Below are positions 57,001 through 64,000 of a stretch of DNA of 64,000 nt, piece after piece. Position 1 is the stretch's first letter, and each line of letters starts with the position of its first letter. The DNA is from Isoetes taiwanensis. Taxonomy: Eukaryota; Streptophyta; Lycopodiopsida; Isoetales; Isoetaceae. Below the pieces are notes generated by a model. That model was given only the letters and a program-made list of their open reading frames with translations. It was not told where the DNA came from and did no database searches. Location: NCBI GenBank assembly GCA_021234155.1, contig JAJEKV010000181.1:618001-682000 (forward strand), written 5' to 3'. Both the position numbers and the translations under genes were made by a program.

Positions 57001-58592
57001 CATCTTGCTAATAATCATCTTGCTAATAGTTTATAGAACAGGAGAAGAGAAAGGCTGGGGAGATCACTCCATGATTTTGTACATGCTTGCATCCACTGAA
57101 GCCTAGGACCCTAATATCGAACAAATATTATGCAAAAGCCTAGATGCCTGAGGAACAATGAACTGTGGTGTAGGGATTATCCCAGAGAAACAATGTCTTG
57201 AAAAGAATCGATCTGAACCTTCCCTTGTTTACAACAGATGAAAACAGATGAAAGGCTCTAGAATACAACATATGCAAAGGCTTTGGAATATGTCATAAGA
57301 ATCCAGTCTAAGATTTAATGCCTCAGGACCCATAGTCTACCATTTACTAAAAACTCTATATTTAAAAAATTAAAAGCTAGTATAACATTTGGAAAACAAA
57401 GCTGTCAGGTTATTTGAGTCATATGTGATTATTGCGCGAACCTTCAGATTGTGCAGACTATCAATTTCATATTGCCAAGTAGAGCCGTTATAGATGAGCT
57501 TTAGCTTCAATTTTAGTGGAAGTATGTGCACACATAGGCTACTGCCAAAGCCTACAAAAAAGAAAAACAAATTAGATTGCGCACACAACAGACATGGTAT
57601 CTAATCTTTAGCAAAGTGCCTGGTGGAAGAATCCATTTAACTTCAAGCAAAAGAAGGAAGAAGACACTATCAAATGCAAAACTCCCAATGACGGAGGATA
57701 ACTATAAGAGGACCATATTCATCCCAAAGATTTGAACAAAAAAATATAAACACGCTTCTGACATATGCAAGAGCCAAAAACATACATACATTGAACCTCT
57801 GAATTTTGATGTGATAGTATGTAATAACTATATACGGACCATATTCATCTTGAATATTTGAAGAGAAGAATATAGACCACAGAACCTGGCAAATGCAAGG
57901 ACCCAAAAAATCCATATAACCCTTTGAATCTTCACGTAATTGTTCAATAAAACAACCATAGGAGTAAAAAGTTCCTACAGCAAAGCAACTTCCAAACAAA
58001 GAATGTCATACTAAATTCAACTGAAAGCTTATATCATAAAATGGGAAGCAATGGAGTTGTTTATCTAGAGTGGTAGAAAATCTGCAACTGCTCAAATAAA
58101 TGTTGCTATGTTTTGATTGACCTTTCAACTACCAAAGCACTACTAAAACCATCTCCACAATGCCCTTGCAAGCACCACCTCATCTTGAAGCACAGTTGTT
58201 ACTGCATCTGACGTTATTTCATCTGATAGAAGCTCCATGATTATCCCATGCAGTTCGAACCCTAGGATATGAATCAACGCTTAGAATATCTAGAATTCAA
58301 AAAAGGCTACCGTAGCAAGTTTTGTGGTACAGTTTCGGTGAAAACTTAGAGTCTATAAAATTGAATACCTACAAAGGGACTTCTGACATTCTTGATTGAG
58401 CTACTTTATTCTAAAATTTCTTCCAAAGCTGCATCCCTTCTGCGGATCTGATGCAAACGGCATGCAAACGACATCCTTCCTGCAGATCCAAAGCCGCATG
58501 ATCCCTCTTGCATGATCCAAAGCCACATCCCTCCTGCGGATCTGATGCAAACGGCATGCAAACGGTGGTGCACAGATCATGCCCACAAAGCC
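54025..58592 (-). mobile_element. Helitron-like element, copy 2
   Basis: The same CTAG (54025-54028) and GC hairpin (54036-54054) as copy 1, preceded by A. The target here is 'tagata', unlike 'ggatca' in copy 1. The interior matches copy 1, with small indels near 57730-57880 and 58165-58200. Confidence 0.65.
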
Positions 58593-58922
58593 AACAACCG
58601 AACCCCATGAAAAACGAAAATGGTCATAAAGCATATAACTGCAGTCTCCAACTCATAAATGCGAATTTCCAAATCATAGGAAAAGGCACGGACACGATTT
58701 TTGGAATACCGGAAATTCTTTCCGGTAGTTAAATGCTTCAAAACCTTAGAAAACCAATCTGGAAAAAAAAATCTTAAAAGTTTTTCACTTGCCGGAAAAA
58801 CCAAACTTAAACAATAGGATACGTAGGTGCCAATTTTACTACCAGGATTAAAAATCCCCACCCTTTTGGGTTTTCGAGGGAAAAACCTTAGTAGGAAAAT
58901 ATATAATGCCATACAGTAATGT
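58593..58922. other. sequence right of the duplication
   Basis: Contains 'ggttttcgagggaaaaacct' (58872-58891 region), related to part of the 482-bp segment in inverse orientation. There is no credible gene. Confidence 0.5.
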
Positions 58923-59243
58923 TCATGATGAGACTGGGGCACGTTGTATCTTCAATAGATTTTCTCGATGGGCTAAGGCATCAAGCAAGTAGGACCCCAA
59001 GCGAGCTGGAAATGAAGTATTCAACAATGTATGCAAATGTAACTGATGAAGAGGAAGATCAGAATATTGCTCTATGATATGATGATAAGCTGAACAAAAT
59101 TGGAAAGTATGTGCCACATCTTCCACCTCATTCAACTGACAACATACAAATAATCGATTTTCCCTAGGTGTAGCATTCCAATGGCCTGTGTCAATGCGCA
59201 AATGATGAGCCCCCCTATGAATAGATGCTATTACAAATAGCAT
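58923..59243 (-). pseudogene. LINE-type C-terminal zinc-finger fragment
   Basis: Minus-strand frame of about 105 codons with AHHLRIDTGHWNATPRENRL, FVCCQLNEVEDVAHTF and FCSAYHH. The pattern LRI-TG-W-PRE-R-C-EDE-H-C is the zinc-finger-like end of some LINE reverse transcriptases, different from both LINE families above. There is no RT upstream, so it is a short fragment. A perfect palindrome (59221-59247) lies at its 5' edge. Confidence 0.6.
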
Positions 59244-59247
59244 CTAT
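59221..59247. repeat. perfect 12-bp hairpin, 3-nt loop
   Basis: ATAGATGCTATT and its exact inverse flank ACA. A second, weaker inverted pair beginning 'gtacagaata' follows to about 59285. Confidence 0.8.
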
Positions 59248-60567
59248 CCGTACAGAATAAATGCTATTCTCTATTCTATTTGTACGAATAGAGAAGATGA
59301 AATAAGATGAAAGAGTACAGACAGTGTTGTGATTGAATTATCATTAGCGGGACACCACGTATTTATTTTGCACATAGATAATCTGAGGCTCCCAGATAGG
59401 TTTGCACAGAAGGACTACCTCTTAGTTTTAAATCTATACCTCAGTCATATATATTTTTATTTATGATTTAATGATGAATATACCTGTCAACCTTCGAAAA
59501 AAAATTAGCAGGACATCTTGTAGAACTAAACCTATACGATCCCCATCAATATGTTTTGAACCTTTTTTCGATATCATTATTGCCTTTTTGAAATGCTTGA
59601 TTTTCAAAGTCTTCTCTTTTCTACAAAATCTTAACTCTCTCAACCCACCCCCTCCCCCCCAAAGCGGAAAAAAATGCATTAACAATTTGCCCTAAGCTTG
59701 CCCTACTACTAGTTTTGGAGAGATTTCATTGCTTTGTAATATTGCTCAAAATTGAAATGATGTGCTAAGTGATATAAAATTTTGAATTGTTGTGTCTAAT
59801 AAGTGGTGATAACACCCGACAATGTTGCATTGCACGGATAATGACAACCCTAGCCTCAATGCCACATGTGCAAAGAAGGACGATAATGGGAAAGGCAGAA
59901 TGGCCCCCCCTAAAAGTCCCACTGTGGTAACATCTCGATATAATAACCCCTACGGATGTCATAATATTATCATCGACCTTATGTTCTCACTTGTTAGGCC
60001 TTTGCATAGCTCATGACTCAATAACCTATTAGATTTCAATGCTTCTAGCACTGTACAATCTCTCTGATATGTTTTGGTTATCAACAAGATAGGTAGTGAG
60101 GGTTTTGTCCGTGAGTTCTCTGTCGTAGCTCTAGAAGTGATATTTACATGCCCATTTATATTCGAGCAGAATAGAAAGTAAACGAAGTTCTAGCACTATG
60201 GATGCGATTACTAGTTGGTCACTCCTTATCTGCTAGTGTCTTGTTAGCAGACTTGCATCCCCCTCTTAATAAGAAATTCCTTGAAAATACTCTTTCAACT
60301 ATACCCGATCCATCTACAAATGCCTTCGACTATTAGGCCGACCAATCCATCTCCGACTCTTGCCAAATTAGTGATTTGGACAGCAATATGAGTGTTGGGA
60401 ATTGTGCACAAACTGAAGATAAATGTTGATGTGCATGATTTAGATGACCATCTTCGGAGATGCAAGGATTTTATGGTCAAGTGTAGGAATTGCGAGGATG
60501 ATACAATATATCTTAGGTTATAGTGATGACCATGGAGGTGGTGATAAATATATGTTGAACCCTAGCC
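59248..60567. other. no gene seen
   Basis: AT-rich sequence. A C run (59647-59660) and short ORFs occur, but nothing I can support as a gene or repeat. Confidence 0.5.
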
Positions 60568-60577
60568 TTTGGGCTTG

Positions 60578-60850
60578 ACCAATATGCATACTGAACATTT
60601 CCCTTACGATGTGGAAGCAGACATGGCATGGAATGTTGCAAGTGAGATGATTGCAAGACTTGATCTTTCTGATCAGGACGTAACAAAAAATGCAGAGATC
60701 ATTGACAGGGAGATACTGAAGCTAGTACTAGAATGGAGGCCAGAAGCAGCATTTCGTGAGGGTTTTGTACTTGGTTATTTGGAAGAACACGATTCAAAAG
60801 ACTCTTTGAACGACGTGTTATTAGGGGAATCACCATCTGCCACATGGTGA
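60578..60850 (+). pseudogene. WNK kinase OSR-domain fragment
   Basis: The frame reads HFPYDVEADMAWNVASEMIA, RLDLSDQDVTKNAEIIDREI and LKLVLEWRPE. This matches the OSR1_C-like (PF2-type) domain after the catalytic domain of plant WNK ('with no lysine') Ser/Thr kinases, whose usual form is FPFDIE-DTA-SVA-EMV-ELDL-DQDVT-IA-IDEI-LVPEWRPG. It continues past WRPE as EAAFREGFVLGYLEEHDSKD to a TGA at 60848-60850. No kinase domain lies nearby, so this is one exon or a dispersed fragment. Substitutions such as W for the usual L/T positions suggest decay. Confidence 0.72.
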
Positions 60851-61115
60851 AGGAATGATGCATGGGCTTTTTGAAGAGGTGTGCTACAATTTTGGTTGAT
60901 TTTTATGGCACAAATTGCAAACCACATTAATTTTCTTATTTGGATATTGGTATCACACAGAAATGGGAAAAGACGATTAATCTAGCTTGGGAAAAAACGA
61001 TTAATCTAGCTCAGCAAAGTGTGGAATTTCTATCTCAAATTGTTATTAAGGCCATACTTATATTTAAAAGTAAGCTCTTAGCTCAATGTGACATTTATGC
61101 CTCTATAGCTGTATG

Positions 61116-61309
61116 CAAGCCATCAATTACTTTTTATGGAGGCACAGTACGTTTATTTTCTCAGCTTTGGTTATAATGTTGAAACTTTTGTTTTTTTTTT
61201 CATCTAACATGATGAGTTAATCAAGCCATCAATTACTTTTTATGGAGGCATAGTACGTTTAGTTTCTCAACTTTGGTTATAGTATTGGAATTTTTGTTTT
61301 TTTTTTTTT
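61116..61309 (+). repeat. 106-bp tandem duplication with two T runs
   Basis: 'caagccatcaattacttttt' and the ~75 bases after it occur at 61116 and again at 61222. Each ends in a T run (61190-61200; 61297-61309). The second T run is the poly(A) tail of the minus-strand LINE. Confidence 0.8.
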
Positions 61310-64000
61310 GAGGACAAAAGCCAAAAAGTTTATTAATGAGAGAGAAAGTACAAAATTTACATGTCTCATCTAACTGTGTAAGCACAAAAAGATGCCACAG
61401 GAGCACGAGCCTGGAGCACAATGTACTTACTCCAGAATAGGAGACTAACGATAAGAATCAATTCGAAGATACTGAATCCAGATGCGTTCCATCAGTTCTA
61501 ATACAAGGGAGGAACACTCATAGGCTGTCAATATCTTTTTCTGGGCCACCGTAATAACACTGTGTGCAGATGAATAAATGCCCTGAAAGATGTGGTGTCT
61601 GCGACGCTCCCATATTGACCATAGGAGTCAACTGGAACCAAGATGAAATGCCCTTTGTTTAGCTGGAGGCCATGCGTTGGGATAGGATGCCAAGAGGATG
61701 CATCGGCAGTCCAATGTACTGTTAAACAAACCTTGTAGCCAGGACCACGCTGGTTGAACATCCGAAAGACAGAGCGGGCATACTGCAGATATGCGAGGAT
61801 CATAGCAATGTTGAAAGGCATTAACCCACAGGCATTTGTGGATAACCTGCCACCACAGTACAGAGACTTTAGGGTGGAGCAACCTATCCCAAAGCCATCG
61901 CCAAGTACGACACAAAGTGGGTTGTAGAACCTGTAGGTGCCACCCATCTGGCAACTGGAGGGGTTGTGGTGCTAAAAGAAGGCGATATACTGATCTGACA
62001 AAGTGCTTGCCTTTGTGAATATATTCATGACAGTCCCATGGCACACTTTCAACAACACCAACTTGCATTATAAGAGGCAAATTTTCTGCGATCTTCTCCC
62101 ATAGAGATACGTCCCAACGAGAGAGCAGGAACTTTGCCTGAAATTCAGGACAAGACAGTAGGCGACCCGCCTCATACCATGCTTGAATAGAGACAACACC
62201 TGCAAGAACCTATCGTCTCTGTATAAGGGGATGAATTGAGGCTGCCAATGGAGGAGCTGAGGGGTCTGGAGGTAGTGGTGCCCACCACCATGGAGTCTCC
62301 AATAGGTTGTGAATAGAGGGGCATGGCCAGAAAAGATGTCTGACTGCCTCCCATGCTGCCAACAAGCCACGCAAAAATGGAGAAGCACTTGGAAAAGGCT
62401 GCAAAGTCTGAAATAAAGCCCAAGGTAGAACTGGTTTGACAGCCTTCTTGCCTAGAAAGATACAGTGACCAAGAGCTTGTCTAAGAAGGCATGAACCAGG
62501 AGAGTCATCCTCACCATTCAGGAGTCTCCAAATGAACTTTGAAATAAGCACTTTGCTCTACAGTAAGAAGTCCATCATACCCAGACCACCTGCCCATTTT
62601 GGAAGGATGCACTTCGACCAAGCCACCTTAATCACAGCACCTTCCTCAGTACCCGCCCAAATAAAGTTCTGAACTATTGCAATGAGCTTACTCACTTTGA
62701 TCTGTGGGGCTAGCAGTAAGGATGCCATATAAACATGGGTACTACTAAGGACTGACTTGGCCACTGTAATGCGACCCGCAAGAGACAACTTAGCAGTGGA
62801 CCACCAGAACAAGTGCTTCTCCAAACCCCTAATGATCTCCTCCCATGCAGCTCCCATTAACGTGGATGCCAACTGGAATCCCCAACAACTTGATGGCCTG
62901 TCCATGCGCAAGTAATTTCCATGGATAATCGTGAACACATGCCGGAGCCGGATTATCCAATGTTCACAAAGCTGCATACTTCTGCCACCCCACAAGAACA
63001 CGGGAGGCCAGTGAGAAAGTATCTAAAAGCATTTTGGCAGCAACAAGATTCTCATCATTAGCGACTAGGAAGAGGAACGTGTCATCTGCATATTGATTGC
63101 AAACCTCTTGTGTGTCGTTCTCCATTGCAAGACCATGGAGAAGTTCCTCTGTGGTTGCAATGGTGAATAACTGTGACAAAGCCTCTGCAACAATTGTGAA
63201 AAGCAATGGTGCTAAAGGGCATCCCTGGCGAATACCACGACCGAGTGAAAAGGAATGTGACGGCTCACCATGGAACAGAACAGTTGCCCCAGCAGAGATA
63301 TGCAGCTTCATAATATCTGATGTGAATTGTTCTCCAAATCCTAGTCTTAACATACATCGGCGCATGAATTCCCAGCTGACACTGTCATAAGCTTTTGCAA
63401 AATCAAGCTTAAGGTATACAATTGGAAGGTTTTGCTTACGTGCCCAATAAATTCCCTCGTAAGCAGCAGCAACATTGTTCAAAATGCATCGTTTTGGAAG
63501 AAAACCTGACTGGGTTGTTGAGATGGACTCTGTCAAGATGTCCTTTACCCGCTCTGCAAAAGCCTTGGCGAAGACCTTATATACGGATGAAATAAAGCGA
63601 TGGGCCGTCAATCTGAAATAGTCTGAGGATCCTTGACCTTGGGGATGAGTGAGATGACACCTGTGTTTAGAATTCTATCCAAAGCAGTGGACCGCCGAAA
63701 GTCACAGAAAGCATCATACACATCTGGCTCCAGTCATTCCCAATACTCCTGGAAGAACTCAATTGGCAAACCATCCAAACCTGGGCATTTGCCTCTTTTC
63801 AGTTCAAAGACTGCTGAACGTAAATCATCAGCTGTCATAGCCGCCTCTATTGACTCGCGCTGCTCACCAGAGATGATGGGAGAAATCCTAGACAAAACAA
63901 CCTCTCGCATTTCTGATTGAAAGGGAAGATGTTTCTCAGCAAAAAGTGTCTGGAAGTGGTTATGGTTATGCAGATGTTGCTTGAGTTCAGTCGGCTCTGT
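61297..64000 (-). mobile_element. L1-type LINE, minus strand, continues past window
   Basis: The poly(A) tail (T run 61297-61309) and a 3' UTR to about 61530 are followed, reading leftward on the minus strand, by ORF2 C-terminus, RT and the start of the RT domain at the window edge. Endonuclease and ORF1 lie outside. It is the same family as the insert at 4480-5706. Confidence 0.9.
61530..64000 (-). pseudogene. LINE ORF2 (RT and zinc-finger region), broken
   Basis: From the window edge inward: RGKCPGLDGLPIEFFQEYW near 63790, a stop, then SLIPKVKDPQTISD, a second stop and RPIA. The RT core is in 62964-63611: LDFAKAYDSVSWEF, IRQGCPLAPLLF and YADDTFLFL (63081-63092). After a frameshift near 62990 the post-RT region (62558-62990) has LSLAGRITVAKSVLSS and NFIWAG. 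Next come SKFIWRLL (about 62530) and the zinc-finger region near 61780-61890 (WWQVIHKCLWVNAF, CPLCLSD). Both early stops are TGA where Trp (W) is conserved (EYW; SDWRPI). The copy is inactive. Confidence 0.9.

Larger units (their letters stand above)
53368..58592 (+). repeat. tandem duplication, copy 2 (5.2 kb)
   Basis: Second copy of 48715-53367. It carries 482 extra bases (53543-54024) exactly before the Helitron-like CTAG, and a 50-bp tandem duplication at 55391-55490 absent from copy 1. It ends at 'gcccacaaagcc' (58592). Confidence 0.93.

Noticed and set aside
58401-58634. Cys-rich ORFs at 53176-53503 and 58401-58634 (MGMICAPPFACRLHQIRRR type)
   Set aside because: They arise from the short tandem repeats with 'ctgcggatctgatgcaaacg' and are repetitive in two frames.
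63097-63920. Plus-strand ORFs at 63097-63390 and 63633-63920
   Set aside because: They are antisense shadows of the minus-strand LINE reverse transcriptase.

Overview
The window looks like transposon-dense nuclear DNA of a land plant. The evidence is plant-type L1 LINEs with poly(A) tails, a Ty1/Copia element, Ty3/Gypsy 3' ends, a CACTA-like DNA transposon, Helitron-like termini, tRNA-derived SINE heads, plant telomere-type AAACCCTA motifs, and gene fragments resembling a WNK-kinase OSR domain and a cyclophilin. I cannot name the species; a large, repeat-rich genome is likely. I see no intact, clearly functional host gene and no rRNA, tRNA or CRISPR locus.

Layout. 1-6867 is a plus-strand LINE: end of ORF1, a broken EN-RT ORF2, and an extra third ORF. 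A second LINE family (4480-5706) sits inside it, flanked by a 12-bp target-site duplication (TSD). At 7578-31939 lies a nest. A Copia element (5' part 7578-9260) was split in its integrase/RT linker by a 9.5-kb CACTA-like transposon (9264-18765, TSD TGC). The right part of that transposon plus the Copia 3' half were then tandemly duplicated as about 10.08 kb (about 11789-21867, then 21868-31933). The transposon contains a 19-bp minisatellite in two clusters, telomere-like palindromes, an 820-bp tandem repeat and ACATGT-rich subterminal repeats; all recur in the second copy.

31940-38500 holds exon-like pieces of host genes on both strands, a cyclophilin-like exon, a 428-bp foldback MITE with 106-bp inverted arms, and three tRNA-like SINE heads. 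38560-47044 is decayed Ty3/Gypsy sequence with two polypurine tract/LTR junctions and a minus-strand retroinsertion with a 12-bp TSD. 47045-48889 has fragments of unrecognised host genes. 48715-58592 is a second tandem duplication (4.65 kb and 5.2 kb) whose copies both carry a Helitron-like 3' end (hairpin plus CTAG). 58923-61200 holds LINE and WNK fragments, and 61297-64000 is a minus-strand LINE of the same family as the one nested at 4480.

How it works together: this is a record of sequential insertion and local duplication rather than a pathway. TSDs and restored reading frames date several events relative to each other. Two cautions apply to any reading of the broken ORFs: many stops are TGA where a Trp codon is expected, and the duplicated copies differ repeatedly at CAG/CTG versus CG sites, which may be sequencing error rather than biology.
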